Assembly: GCF_013346665.1 (NCBI RefSeq)
Contig: NZ_JABVBB010000016.1
Span: 1 to 53,701, forward strand
DNA length: 53,701 bases
Reading direction: 5' to 3'
From: Sulfitobacter maritimus
GTDB lineage: Bacteria > Pseudomonadota > Alphaproteobacteria > Rhodobacterales > Rhodobacteraceae
Every line of letters starts with the position of its first letter. Position 1 is the stretch's first letter. The position numbers and the translations under genes are program-made. Shown one piece after another: positions 9,501-17,832 of this stretch. The notes beneath the pieces are model-generated. The model worked only from the letters and a program-made list of their open reading frames with translations, was not told the origin of the DNA and did no database searches.

Positions 9501-11789
9501 TTTCACCCGCAGCGACGCGGGGAACACCTGCACCCGGTTTTCTTCGCGGTTCAGAAGGTGCGCTTCTTCCAACCAAGAGACCGCAGTCTTCACACGCGTA
9601 TCGTCGGTATTGCTGTCCCGCTGGAAATCGCGATCTTTTTCTTCGTGAACAATTTCCCCAGGCGTCGCAACGATCTCACCGCCTTTGCCAGTCCGAGAAT
9701 CAAGGCGTCGCAGCGCCTTTAGGATCGCGGCGATCTCATGCCGTGCAAGGCGCGACCGCGCACTTAAGCTAAACTGCCGATCAACGTCTTTGGTGTCGAA
9801 CAAGAGAATGCAATTTGCCGGTTCACGATCCCGACCGGCGCGCCCCGCTTCTTGCAGATAATTTTCTAGCGATCCCGGCACGTCGCCGTGAACCACCAAA
9901 CGGATGTCCGGCTTATCCACCCCCATGCCAAAAGCATTGGTGGCGGCAATCACGCGCAGATTGCCCACGCGAAAGTTCTCTTGAATTTCTTGTTTGTCCT
10001 CAGCGCTCAGGCCTGCATGATATCGCTCAGCTGCAATGCCCTGTTGCTTTAGAAACTCTGCCACACGCTCTGTGGCGCTTCGAGTCGCGCAATAGACCAC
10101 TGCACCTGAGGCTCCCTCGCGCGGAAGTTTGGACTCGATCGTATCGAGGATATCCGCCATCTTGGTTGCCCGCTGGGTTGGCAGCACCGCGAAGCTCAGA
10201 TTTGAACGAGAGGCGCCACCGTCTATCAACGTCAATTCAGCGCCCAATCGCTCCTCGAAATGACTGCAAATATCCTCTACCACGTCTGGTTTTGCTGTCG
10301 CAGTCAAACAAAGCACAGGAGCCGGTTCGTCGCCGGAGCTTTCCTTAATAAAGCGCGAAACGTAACGATAGTCAGGCCGGAAATCGTGCCCCCATTTAGA
10401 CACGCAATGCGCCTCGTCCAGCACCCACAGGCCCACCTCGCGCTGCGACAGAACCGACCGAACCGTTGTGCTGCGCAATTGTTCGGGCGAAATGAGCAAG
10501 ATGGCAGCGTCACCAAGCCGCACCTTATCGAGCGCAGCCTGACGCTCCGGCAACGACAAAAGGCCATTGATGGTGACCGCCGAAGAAATTCCTGCCCGTA
10601 CCAAACCCTGGACCTGGTCTGCCATCAGGGCCACAAGCGGCGATATGACCACTGTCAAAGCCCCGGTCTTGTCGAACCGAGACAGCGCGGGGATCTGATA
10701 ACAGATGGATTTGCCCGTGCCCGTCGGCAATATGCCCAACAGATGGTCGCCCTCCATAGCCGTGGCAACGATTTTTTCCTGAAGGGGACGTCCGTTTTCA
10801 TCAGCTGGTTCAGGACGGAAACTTGCAAAGCCAAACCATCGTTCGAGGGCCCGGGTGGGATCATTATGCTCTGCGCAATAGGCACAGTGCGGATCACGAC
10901 AATTCGTGTCTCTCAAGTCTCTGACGAGCCGTGCTGCGTCGCGGAATTGCGCCCGCACCCAAGGCGGCATAACAGAATCCCCACCCGCGACCGAAATCCA
11001 AGCAAGGGCATATGCCATCGGCCAGCCCAGCCCAGTGTCCGAGAGCCGGTCGAGCACAGCGTCCACCTGCGCACCGCATGCTGCCTCTTGCAACAACATC
11101 TGAATAGCTCTGTGCGCTTCCGCCTCAGTAGGGATGGATGCTCCGCGCAGATCGCTGAACAATCGATCGAACCCGCTGCTACCAGGACCCCGACAGCAAA
11201 GCCAATGATAGGCTATCATCGTCTCTGGCGACGACGCGTTCAGCGATACGAAGGCCTCAATTTGGTTGCGTAAGACCGCAAACACAAGACGCGCATCGAA
11301 CTCAGGGTCGTTGACGTGTCCACTTTGAAGCCGCCCATCGTGGTAGTGTTTGACCAGCTTGTGATAAGGGTTGTTCGGGAAAGCCAAGGGGTTAAGCCAT
11401 AGGGTATCGATCGGGCCTTCCGCGTACTTCGCAAAGCGCGGCGACACCGCCATAAGATGCGGCAGGTCGTGGCGCAGAATATTATGGCCAATGACACGCG
11501 CGAAACCCGCGCAGTATAAGTCAAGCTTTTTAAGCGCGGCCTTCAAATCACCTTTCCGATGGACAATCCCCTCTCCTCCACCTTCCGGCACGGCAGCGAA
11601 GGCGAATATTCGGGCTCCTTTAGGATCGACCTCCAAGTCAATCGACAAGCAGTGCGACAAGATCTCGAAAGGGTCCTGCGGCGTGTGAATACCGATATCG
11701 CCCCCCGCATCAGCCTTTGATGCCTCAGGCCGCTGTGGCCGAGCACGGGCAAAGGCTTTCGATATACCTCGTGAAATTAAATTTTTCAT
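6573..11789 (-). CDS. Giant DEDD exonuclease-RecQ-UvrD fusion helicase
   Basis: A 1738-residue protein with two complete helicase motors. Residues about 45-180 resemble a DnaQ/RNase-D-like DEDD exonuclease (D51 and E53 in SIDLEV, then IGHNILRHDLPHL, then NDPEFDARL). C297, C302 and C305 form a small Cys cluster. A RecQ-like core follows at about 335-680: Walker A GILPTGTGKS at 351-360, DEAH at 458-461, and QEAGRAGRDR motif VI. The RecQ zinc-binding cysteines are absent and a winged-helix-like segment sits at about 780-840. From about 1120 comes a UvrD/Rep-like superfamily-1 motor: Walker A LAGPGSGKT at 1143-1151, VDEYQDV, TAHRAKGLEFDDVV and VAMTRARRNL. It is transcribed alone. It probably unwinds and trims DNA intermediates in repair or mobile-element defence; the specific role is inference. 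Confidence 0.88.
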   Translation of the reverse strand: MKNLISRGISKAFARARPQRPEASKADAGGDIGIHTPQDPFEILSHCLSIDLEVDPKGARIFAFAAVPEGGGEGIVHRKGDLKAALKKLDLYCAGFARVIGHNILRHDLPHLMAVSPRFAKYAEGPIDTLWLNPLAFPNNPYHKLVKHYHDGRLQSGHVNDPEFDARLVFAVLRNQIEAFVSLNASSPETMIAYHWLCCRGPGSSGFDRLFSDLRGASIPTEAEAHRAIQMLLQEAACGAQVDAVLDRLSDTGLGWPMAYALAWISVAGGDSVMPPWVRAQFRDAARLVRDLRDTNCRDPHCAYCAEHNDPTRALERWFGFASFRPEPADENGRPLQEKIVATAMEGDHLLGILPTGTGKSICYQIPALSRFDKTGALTVVISPLVALMADQVQGLVRAGISSAVTINGLLSLPERQAALDKVRLGDAAILLISPEQLRSTTVRSVLSQREVGLWVLDEAHCVSKWGHDFRPDYRYVSRFIKESSGDEPAPVLCLTATAKPDVVEDICSHFEERLGAELTLIDGGASRSNLSFAVLPTQRATKMADILDTIESKLPREGASGAVVYCATRSATERVAEFLKQQGIAAERYHAGLSAEDKQEIQENFRVGNLRVIAATNAFGMGVDKPDIRLVVHGDVPGSLENYLQEAGRAGRDREPANCILLFDTKDVDRQFSLSARSRLARHEIAAILKALRRLDSRTGKGGEIVATPGEIVHEEKDRDFQRDSNTDDTRVKTAVSWLEEAHLLNREENRVQVFPASLRVKSMKEVREILAAAELTERRRTDLAAIVQHIINAPQEDGITTDELCGVSGLTVSGVRKALADLEALGIAKDDTNITIFVHVRIENASPKRFEAASRLEADLIAILREQAPDAEINEAWPCHLASVAQALREEGHASVRPDIVEGLLRGIAQDGRDMDGGRGNIGLRKVSKGSLLVRMQRSWSVIEQTAQLRRQAAERLVSYLIDKVQAGVKGKDIAVETTLGDFLAAINSDALLRASVNDPSKLMDRALLWLHEQQVVTLGKGLSVFRSAMTLHINSKGGGFTTQHFAPLEDHYSEQTVQTHVMAAYAAKGMDDIGTAQRLAHDYFSLDQADFMKAWMPGRMSEFRRQATPQSYAEIVSELGNSTQEQIVRDDREQTNVLVLAGPGSGKTRVLVHRVAYLVRIKREDPNGILILAYNRHAASEIRERLRRLIGDDARFVTVLTIHALAMRLVGASFVGRAGQDDPDFGTLLTDATRLLRGDGLDKVEAEALRETLIQGFRWILVDEYQDVGPEEYALIAAVAGRSIDDPDQRISLFAVGDDDQNIYAFAGASVRHIRQFEQDYSAKPVFLTDNYRSSKNIISAANAVIDGSRERMKTGHKIAVDQSRQKDPAGGIMESLDPVAQGRVQILGCPAGNDFQALAAISEMIRLSKLIPDWSWKGAAIISRDWRRLLPVRDFAEAHGIPVEMANENLPGLWRTREMRMFIDSLRERRVARAGVRDLTETLNAIPLSRWTDRIGEGLGQLAREIDGKALPTPDVIEWFAEWSKDSWGEQRGLKLLTAHRAKGLEFDDVVIMDGGWERPSRNEDQDAPRRLFYVAMTRARRNLIVMSNDNHEYLPTVSPSVITRQVVPDLASVPGPRRFFQSPEMKMVDLSFAGRQGDRHAVHSAIAQAQVGAPIRLSSIGDRWQIEDVQGRPLGRMSKAFAPPVGTKFVTGEIAAIIHWRKEDAGERFHHLLKRASWEVVVPELVFEEVKGE

Positions 11790-12029
11790 ACTCGCAAGTT
11801 AGTGCTACTTTTAAGGAGCGGAACCATCGGAAGACATTTGACCAGAGATGTTCACACGATGCTATGTCATAATTCCTAGGTGTGGCCAGTTGCTCTTAAC
11901 TTCGGACATGGTGTCATGAGAATTTCCAGACCACCGGTTGCACAATCGCTTTCCACTACTCACCTCAAAGAAAACCCTCATCGCTGAAGGTACTTTTAGC
12001 TACTGTTTTCCAGCTTTGAACGCCCTATG

Positions 12030-12064
12030 GAAAAAGGGCTGCTTCGATTTCTCGAAGCAGCCCT
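12030..12064 (-). terminator. Rho-independent terminator reading minus strand
   Basis: A perfect 13-bp stem AGGGCTGCTTCGA/TCGAAGCAGCCCT (12035-12047 and 12052-12064) closes a four-base loop. On the minus strand it is followed by a run of five T. It would stop transcripts coming from the repeat/H-NS side before they enter the helicase gene. Confidence 0.7.
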
Positions 12065-12131
12065 ACCGATTGTCTACCGGTTTCTTCCATTGCCATTTTC
12101 GATGGCTATTTAGGTAAACTCTACCACCATT

Positions 12132-12208
12132 ATTTCAATCCACGTGCCCGAAGGCACGAAAGTTCGTCGTTCAAGCGCATTTTAATCCACGTGCCCGAAG
12201 TCACGAAT
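12132..12208 (-). repeat. Two CRISPR-like repeats, degenerate or orphan
   Basis: Two copies of a roughly 28-nt sequence share the core AATCCACGTGCCCGAAG, at 12132-12159 and 12179-12206. On the minus strand each ends ATTGAAAT or ATTAAAAT, like the 3' tag of type I-C/I-B CRISPR repeats. The first copy has a perfect CGTGCC-CGAA-GGCACG hairpin; the second has one mismatch. The 47-bp period leaves only about 19 bp between copies, shorter than a normal spacer, and no cas gene is present. Confidence 0.45.
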
Positions 12209-12515
12209 TTGACCTTCACAACCTGTTGCCGCTCCAGTCGATAAGAAACTACGTCTTAGGATCTCACGCTTCAAGAGCCGCCACGATTTTTTTTAGAAAA
12301 CTGCTCTGAGCCGCTCGAAGATGCGCCCCGACGGTAGGTTAGTCTATCAGCTGGCGACCAGAGGTGTTTGGAACCAAGGCAGAGGCGTCGTTCTGATCAT
12401 GGCGCACCACTCCCTTGACACCCGATGTGCCAAAAGTGGACTGCATGGCCTTGACGGGGCGCCTACCAAAAAGATGAGCGCCAAGGGAAATCGTCCCCGG
12501 TCTGACAATCCTCAG

Positions 12516-12525
12516 CCCCCCCCCC
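12516..12525 (+). repeat. Ten-C homopolymer
   Basis: An uninterrupted run of ten C lies about 23 bp beyond the stop of the H-NS-family gene. It is a candidate slippage site and also a likely place for sequencing error. Confidence 0.7.
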
Positions 12526-12548
12526 ACCGACCCGCAACAGCACGCCCC

Positions 12549-12896
12549 TCAGCGTGCAATGCGCATTGCGTCCCGCTCTGTTCCCCTAGCGATCTGATCG
12601 CGATACCAGTTGGGCTGCCGCCCCTTACCGGTCCATGTCTGTCTGGTATTTTCCGGGTTGGCAAAAACCGGCTTTGAAGGCTTTCTTGCCGTCTTTTTCT
12701 TCTGTTTCGGTTTTGCACCTTCCGCTTCAGATATGTCGTCCAAAGAGAACCCATACTCAGCAACAGCTCGAGCAGCTGCTTTTTTCGCTTCTCGATGATC
12801 TCGCGCCGTAGCCGCGGCCAAAGCCTTTTTTACGTCTTTCAAGAGCTTTTCCAGCTCCTTGCGTGACATTGTTTTCAGTTCATCTTTTGCAAACAT
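12549..12896 (-). CDS. H-NS-family nucleoid-associated protein
   Basis: A 115-residue protein. Its helical, charged N-terminal half (ELKTMSRKELEKLLKDVKKA and onward) resembles the H-NS oligomerisation domain. The C-terminal domain carries ANPENTRQTWTGKGRQPNWY, the H-NS DNA-binding signature in its alphaproteobacterial (HvrA-like) form. The linker is Lys-rich (KPKQKKKTARKPSKP). H-NS-like proteins coat A+T-rich acquired DNA and silence it; plasmid-borne copies often moderate the cost of carrying the plasmid. An SD-like GGGGAAA lies upstream of the ATG. The upstream gap (12897-13188) is visibly A+T-rich, which would suit autoregulation. Confidence 0.88.
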   Translation of the reverse strand: MFAKDELKTMSRKELEKLLKDVKKALAAATARDHREAKKAAARAVAEYGFSLDDISEAEGAKPKQKKKTARKPSKPVFANPENTRQTWTGKGRQPNWYRDQIARGTERDAMRIAR

Positions 12897-13188
12897 GTAA
12901 GTTTCCCCATTTTCGGTGTGCTGGCGCGATCAGTCAGAGCGCTTGTCAAACATTCTATCCAACCCAGCAACACCGTGTAATGATAAAGGCTTAGAGCGCC
13001 CATAACATCTTGTGGTTGTGAATTACCTAAACGCCAAAGAGATGACTAATATCAATATGTAGCTTGGGCGTATCTTAGAGGCGGTATTATTCTGCTCTAT
13101 AAGGGCCATAGTAGATATATATTGACTTGGAAAATGAGACAGATGACTCTGATATTTACAGCTCACCTTGGTCGAAGGAGTCTTTTTT

Positions 13189-13671
13189 ATGTTCCGCCAG
13201 AATGCATGGCTTGCTCGTATTTTCCTAGCCGCTTTGCCAGTCAGCGCTATGGCTGACCCTTTGCCGCCGGGCGCCAGAACCCCCGCGCCTCAGCAAATCA
13301 TGGCCGCCTATATGGGAAAAACGGCGATATGGACGGAAAATTGCGAAGGGGGCATCTATTTTGGCCCCAATAATCAAGCGCGGGCTTGGTGCGCTCAAAA
13401 CAACACAAGCTTAGGGGCGGGAAAGTGGAGCGTCGATGCCTATGGACGCATGTGTCACGAACTCACATGGTACTGGCCGAACAACGGGCGAGCGGGCCGC
13501 TCCGCCGGCGAAAGCAGCTGTATTCAGCATGTCGTAGACCGCTTTGACCGTGTTTGGCGCAACTATCCTGGGCAAACCGATTGGTGGCCTGTCAAAGGCG
13601 ATCCGAACTTGGTCCGCGGCTATACGTTCAGAGACGAGATCAGTGCAACGCAGAGAAAGCTCGGCATATGA
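13189..13671 (+). CDS. Secreted DUF995-like protein
   Basis: I use the ATG at 13189 rather than the upstream TTG at 13168, because GAAGGAG sits eight bases before the ATG. The 160-residue product starts with a signal peptide (MFRQNAWLARIFLAALPVSAMA, shown here only to the Ala before cleavage at about residue 21-22). The mature part resembles DUF995: a start GKTAIWTENCEGGIYFGPNN, then CHELTWYW, then a late VWRNYPGQTDWWPVKGDPN. Four cysteines are in positions that could form disulphides, consistent with periplasmic or secreted location. Function unknown. It precedes the polysaccharide synthase block by about 690 bp. Confidence 0.68.
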   Translation: MFRQNAWLARIFLAALPVSAMADPLPPGARTPAPQQIMAAYMGKTAIWTENCEGGIYFGPNNQARAWCAQNNTSLGAGKWSVDAYGRMCHELTWYWPNNGRAGRSAGESSCIQHVVDRFDRVWRNYPGQTDWWPVKGDPNLVRGYTFRDEISATQRKLGI

Positions 13672-14358
13672 AGCTCTCTCGTATACTTCGGGTCAAATGC
13701 CAACTTGGATAAGATGACCCGGCAAAAAGCTGATGACCCTGCTGGCATCATGCAAGCTTCCATTCCTTCAAAGCGTCCATATCGAAAATTGGGCATGAGG
13801 CACGGATTTTCATCCGCCCTTATGCGCGTGGAAAACGCTTGGGGGGGGAAAGACCGCGCATTAGAATGATCTGATTGAAGCTAATATATGAACGGCTACA
13901 GCCGAAGCTGTAGCCGTTACTGGGACGGCCAAGGGCTGTAGGATCCAAGGCCGCGTTTCAAAATGTTCGGCGGCAGGGAACTTGTCAATGATTCTCCATC
14001 TTCCGCGAATCAACTTGGCTGGCGCCTCTCTCCTTCATCACCAGTCCACTCCAAAGTGAGCCAACGTTTTCCGAGAAGAAACAGTAGCACAATCTTAGAT
14101 TGCAAATTGGGCCTAAATTGTGCAATTGGGTGACTTGTTCCTGCCTCAATTTATACTGGTAGCTGCATAGATGTTGCGGCTACGCGGGCCATTCGGTCCG
14201 GAACCCCCAGTCGCCTACCAGTGATATTTGAGTGATCCATCCAGGCCCGACGGCCCCATTCCAACAGGAGCGGGATCAGCTCCTTAGGCAGGTCGCTCCT
14301 CATTGGAAGGCTTCATTCGGTTCTTTGCCTCACGCGCTTCTATGCGGGGGAGCGGAAG
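13672..14358. other. Intergenic stretch upstream of the polysaccharide synthase
   Basis: About 690 bp with no credible gene. It contains the hairpin at 13891-13918 and, further right, the presumed promoter of the synthase operon. A 58-codon minus-strand frame around 13780-13600 lacks an SD-like sequence and overlaps the end of the DUF995-like gene. Confidence 0.5.
13891..13918. repeat. Perfect 12-bp stem with CGAA loop
   Basis: AACGGCTACAGC and GCTGTAGCCGTT flank a CGAA loop. Neither strand shows a T run, so it is not a classical terminator. It may be an mRNA 3'-end structure or a regulatory hairpin between the DUF995-like gene and the synthase operon. Confidence 0.6.
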
Positions 14359-17300
14359 ATGCGAATGTTCAAATCAAGCCATTGGAAAGAACCAGCCAAG
14401 AAGAGCGCAAAGAGGCAGCGTGGATACCATGAGCCTCGCATCAACCGAGGTCTGGCTGACCGCGTTTTTCTGGATCCCAGCCGCAAGAGAAAATCTCGCG
14501 TTCTCCTATCCGCCAGCACAGTTGCGATTGGGGTAGTTGCTTGGCTGATGCTCTTTGCCATGACCGTGGGCTCGGATGGGGGGCTGGAAGCCGCTTTGCC
14601 CGAACCCATCGGCGCGTTGAAAGGACGCACCACGGCATCAGACCCCCGTGCCTTTTCCTTGCGCCAAACAGATCAGAACCCCAATCTTGCGCCGATCGAT
14701 CTTCACGCTCAGCAGGAAGCGCAGAAGTACCAGTGCTCTACAACTGGTAAGGAAGAAGGGTCACCTTCAGCGCCCAATCAAACGCAGAAAGTATTTGCAG
14801 TTGTACCTGCCGACCTTCCTTGGGCAGCCAAGTCCCTCGACGAAAGCTGTGGTACTCTCCATGTGGTTCTGCCCACATGGTTTCATCTGACAACCACAAA
14901 GGGCAGGGTCGAAGTGCGCGGCGTCACTGAAGAAACCCGCGATTCTCTGTGGGAATATGCGGCTCAGAACCCGTCCCTGAAAGTGATGCCCATACTTCAG
15001 ATCGATCCGGCGACTTCGCGGCTTCTGACCACTGAGGGTGGACCTGAGACGGTCACAACAGCGCTTGGGAATTTTTTCAGCCTACAGCCAGCAGAAAACC
15101 CTGTGGAGGGTTTCTGCCTAGATGCAAGGCCGCTTACCTCTCTGCGAGAGAATGTATTCAGCACGCTCAGCCGCCAAGTCACCACAGACTTGAACGAACG
15201 AGAGCTGGCATCCTGCGTGAAGCTGCCCAGTAGTGCGTCCGATAGCCTGCTGGTCATTGCCAACCGCTTTTTTGATACCGTGATCGTTAATGGCTATCAG
15301 GAGTATTGGCTCGGATCTGCGCCCCAGCCCCTTGCCGACAAACATTGGTTTGATCGCCATATCGCATCGCTTCAAAGACACGTCGCGCCCGGCAAGCTTG
15401 TTATTGAGCTTGGCACGCATGCTGTCGATTGGATCTCTGGGCGCCCGCGCCCAGAGATCCAATCCTTCGCCAAGATAATGACTGCGCTTGCTGATCAAGA
15501 GAAGCAGCCGGAGTTTGCCGCTGCAGTAGGTAATACGCGCGCGAGCTATGTAGACGGCCAAGGCCGCCAGCACCGGACGTGGATGCTGGAGGCCGCTTCT
15601 GCGCATAACCAAATTCTGAACTTGCAGGACCGTGGGGTAACCGCATTTGGTCTTAGCGGGCTAGGCTATGAAGATCCGGGAATATGGGCGGTCATCGACC
15701 AAACCACACGAGGGCGCGGCCTTGAGCGCGAGAGCCTCCAAAATATCGTTTTGTCGAACTACGTGGAGCTTCTGGGGGACGGGCCCTTTGTGGCACCGGT
15801 CTCGATGCCCCAAGTGGGAAAGCGCCTGATAGAATTCACCGATACCGGCAAGATTTCGGCGGTCTCCTATGAGGCGCTTCCGCGAGCCAGTATCGTTCAA
15901 CTCTATGGGGGAGGGGCGCCCAACCAAGTTGTTCTGACTTTTGATGATGGGCCGCATCCAAAGCATACACCCGCCGCCCTGGACATTTTGAAAGAGACCC
16001 AGACGCCGGGATCTTTCTTCGTTCTGGGCAACAGCGCAGTAGCTGCGCCGGATTTGGTTACGCGCATTCTGACAGAGGGGCATGAACTGGGCTCTCACAC
16101 TTACTCACACCCGAACATGGGAAAGGTCTCGGCAGCCCGCGCGAAGGTAGAGATCAACTCTACACAGCTGCTGCTCAACGGCATAACAGGCAAAAACATG
16201 CGGCTTTACCGTGAGCCTTACATGCGCAGCGGAGGGCCGATAACCTCCAAAGAAGTCGCTTCTCTCATGCCTTTGGAGAAAGCAGGATACATTATCGCGG
16301 GCATGGATATCGTCCCCCGCGATTGGATCACGCAAACTGCCGATGAGCTTGCCGATGAGATCATCCGACAGGTGGAGATCAATGCCGGCGGTGTTGTTCT
16401 GTTGCATGACGGAGGAGGGGACCAAAGCCAGACCGTGGCGGCCCTACCGCGGGTGATCTCCGAACTCCGCGAACAGGGATATACATTCACCACTTTGGGA
16501 GAGCTCTTGGGTGCGCCGCCGGACCTGCTCATGCCCGAAGGGAGTCGCGTAACATCGACCTTCGGCAACATGTCTTTTCTGGCGATCGGAAGCAGTTGGT
16601 CTCTTCTAAAAATCGCGTTCTGGTCTGTCTTCGCCATCGGGATTTTCCGCTCGGTGGGTCTTTTGCTGCTGGCCACAAAGCGCAAACGCCATGTTACGTC
16701 TCCGACAAAAGACACGCCTTCCGTCACGATTGTCATACCTGCATACAACGAAGGGAAGGTCATCGAAAAATGTATCCGGGAGGCCCTCTACTCCGACTAC
16801 CCCGACTTCGACATTATCGTTGTAGATGATGGTTCGACCGACAACACTTACGAGAAGGCGATCAGTTTCGCGCATCATCCGCTCGTGACCGTTCTGAGAC
16901 AGCCCAATCGGGGCAAAGCCGCCGCGCTCAACGCAGCACTCAATGAATCCCAATGCGAGGTTTTGATCTGCATTGACGCGGATTCACAGATCGCACCTGA
17001 TGCCGTCGGGCTGTTGGCAACCCATTTCGATGACCCTCAAGTGGGCGCTGTGGCCGGACGGGTCGTGGTCGGCAACCGCGGCAATCTCCTCACGCGCCTG
17101 CAGGCACTGGAGTATATCACGGCGCAAGCTGTCGAGCGCCGCGCCAAGGAATATCTCAATGCCATCACGGTTGTGCCCGGAGCGATTGGTGCATGGCGCG
17201 CCACGGCACTTATGGAAGCTGGCATTTTTTCTACCGAAACGCTGACCGAAGATGCCGATATGACAATGGCAATGCTGCGATCAGATTATCAGGTCATTTA

Positions 17301-17832
17301 TGAAGACCGCGCTGTGGCCCTTACGGAAGCCCCCACACCCCTCAGGGCTTTGATGACCCAACGTCTGCGTTGGTCCCTGGGCATGATGCAGGCGGGTTGG
17401 AAACACCTAGGTGCCATAGGAGAACGCCGCAGCTTGGGTCTCGTGGCGCTTCCGGATTTGGCGATCTTCGGCTACCTGATGCCCTTCATCGCACCTCTGG
17501 CAGACCTGTTTCTCATACTTCTCCTTGTAGAGTTTTTCATGACCTTTGGAGCCACAGAACAGGATTACGCAGATCTTCTGACCAACCCATTGCTGATTGC
17601 ATATCTTGCTTTGCCAGCGCTGGAAATTTTGAGCGCCGTTATCGCGTTTCGGTTCGACCCCAAGGAAGACCGAAGCTTGCTGCTTTTGCTCCCCTTGCAA
17701 CGCGTTTATTATCGTCAGGTTCTCTATATTTGCGTGATCCAAGCCGTCTGGCGGGCGGCAACAGGATCCTTGGCCTCTTGGGGCCGCATGACCCGTGTGG
17801 GATACAGATTTGAGCAGGCGAAGCTGACGTGA
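14359..17832 (+). CDS. GH18-like/NodB deacetylase/GT2 synthase fusion
   Basis: 1157 residues in three modules. A transmembrane helix lies at about 48-70. A periplasmic domain at about 130-500 resembles GH18 barrels, but the usual DxxDxDxE strand reads EGFCLDARPL, lacking the catalytic Glu. A NodB polysaccharide deacetylase follows at about 520-700 with its motifs intact: TFDDGPHP, SHTYSH, RLYREPY, GMDIVPRDW and LLHDGGG. A membrane helix at about 737-762 leads to a processive GT2 domain (VDDGSTDNT, CIDADS, TEDADM, QRLRW) and several C-terminal helices. GT2 would polymerise a beta-linked hexosamine-type glycan in the cytoplasm while the attached NodB domain deacetylates the emerging chain, like PgaC and PgaB on one chain. 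SD-like GGGGGAGCGGAAG precedes the start. The glycan identity is inferred. Confidence 0.88.
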   Translation: MRMFKSSHWKEPAKKSAKRQRGYHEPRINRGLADRVFLDPSRKRKSRVLLSASTVAIGVVAWLMLFAMTVGSDGGLEAALPEPIGALKGRTTASDPRAFSLRQTDQNPNLAPIDLHAQQEAQKYQCSTTGKEEGSPSAPNQTQKVFAVVPADLPWAAKSLDESCGTLHVVLPTWFHLTTTKGRVEVRGVTEETRDSLWEYAAQNPSLKVMPILQIDPATSRLLTTEGGPETVTTALGNFFSLQPAENPVEGFCLDARPLTSLRENVFSTLSRQVTTDLNERELASCVKLPSSASDSLLVIANRFFDTVIVNGYQEYWLGSAPQPLADKHWFDRHIASLQRHVAPGKLVIELGTHAVDWISGRPRPEIQSFAKIMTALADQEKQPEFAAAVGNTRASYVDGQGRQHRTWMLEAASAHNQILNLQDRGVTAFGLSGLGYEDPGIWAVIDQTTRGRGLERESLQNIVLSNYVELLGDGPFVAPVSMPQVGKRLIEFTDTGKISAVSYEALPRASIVQLYGGGAPNQVVLTFDDGPHPKHTPAALDILKETQTPGSFFVLGNSAVAAPDLVTRILTEGHELGSHTYSHPNMGKVSAARAKVEINSTQLLLNGITGKNMRLYREPYMRSGGPITSKEVASLMPLEKAGYIIAGMDIVPRDWITQTADELADEIIRQVEINAGGVVLLHDGGGDQSQTVAALPRVISELREQGYTFTTLGELLGAPPDLLMPEGSRVTSTFGNMSFLAIGSSWSLLKIAFWSVFAIGIFRSVGLLLLATKRKRHVTSPTKDTPSVTIVIPAYNEGKVIEKCIREALYSDYPDFDIIVVDDGSTDNTYEKAISFAHHPLVTVLRQPNRGKAAALNAALNESQCEVLICIDADSQIAPDAVGLLATHFDDPQVGAVAGRVVVGNRGNLLTRLQALEYITAQAVERRAKEYLNAITVVPGAIGAWRATALMEAGIFSTETLTEDADMTMAMLRSDYQVIYEDRAVALTEAPTPLRALMTQRLRWSLGMMQAGWKHLGAIGERRSLGLVALPDLAIFGYLMPFIAPLADLFLILLLVEFFMTFGATEQDYADLLTNPLLIAYLALPALEILSAVIAFRFDPKEDRSLLLLLPLQRVYYRQVLYICVIQAVWRAATGSLASWGRMTRVGYRFEQAKLT
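15427..15464. repeat. Perfect 18-bp-arm palindrome inside the synthase gene
   Basis: Arms GATTGGATCTCTGGGCGC (15427-15444) and its exact complement (15447-15464) are separated by only CC. The palindrome lies in frame within the GH18-like module and encodes roughly DWISGRPRPEIQS. Thirty-six paired bases in coding DNA are very unlikely by chance. Confidence 0.92.

Larger units (their letters stand above)
11790..12548. other. Intergenic stretch between the helicase and H-NS genes
   Basis: About 760 bp without a credible gene. It holds the helicase promoter region, a strong hairpin with a minus-strand T run (12030-12064), two CRISPR-like repeats (12132-12208) and a ten-C tract (12516-12525). Short frames at 12321-12677 and 12339-12527 have no SD-like sequence or protein-like composition. 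Confidence 0.55.

Noticed and set aside
12132..12208. A functional CRISPR array
   Set aside because: Only two degenerate repeats, 47-bp period and no cas genes. Kept only as CRISPR-like repeats.
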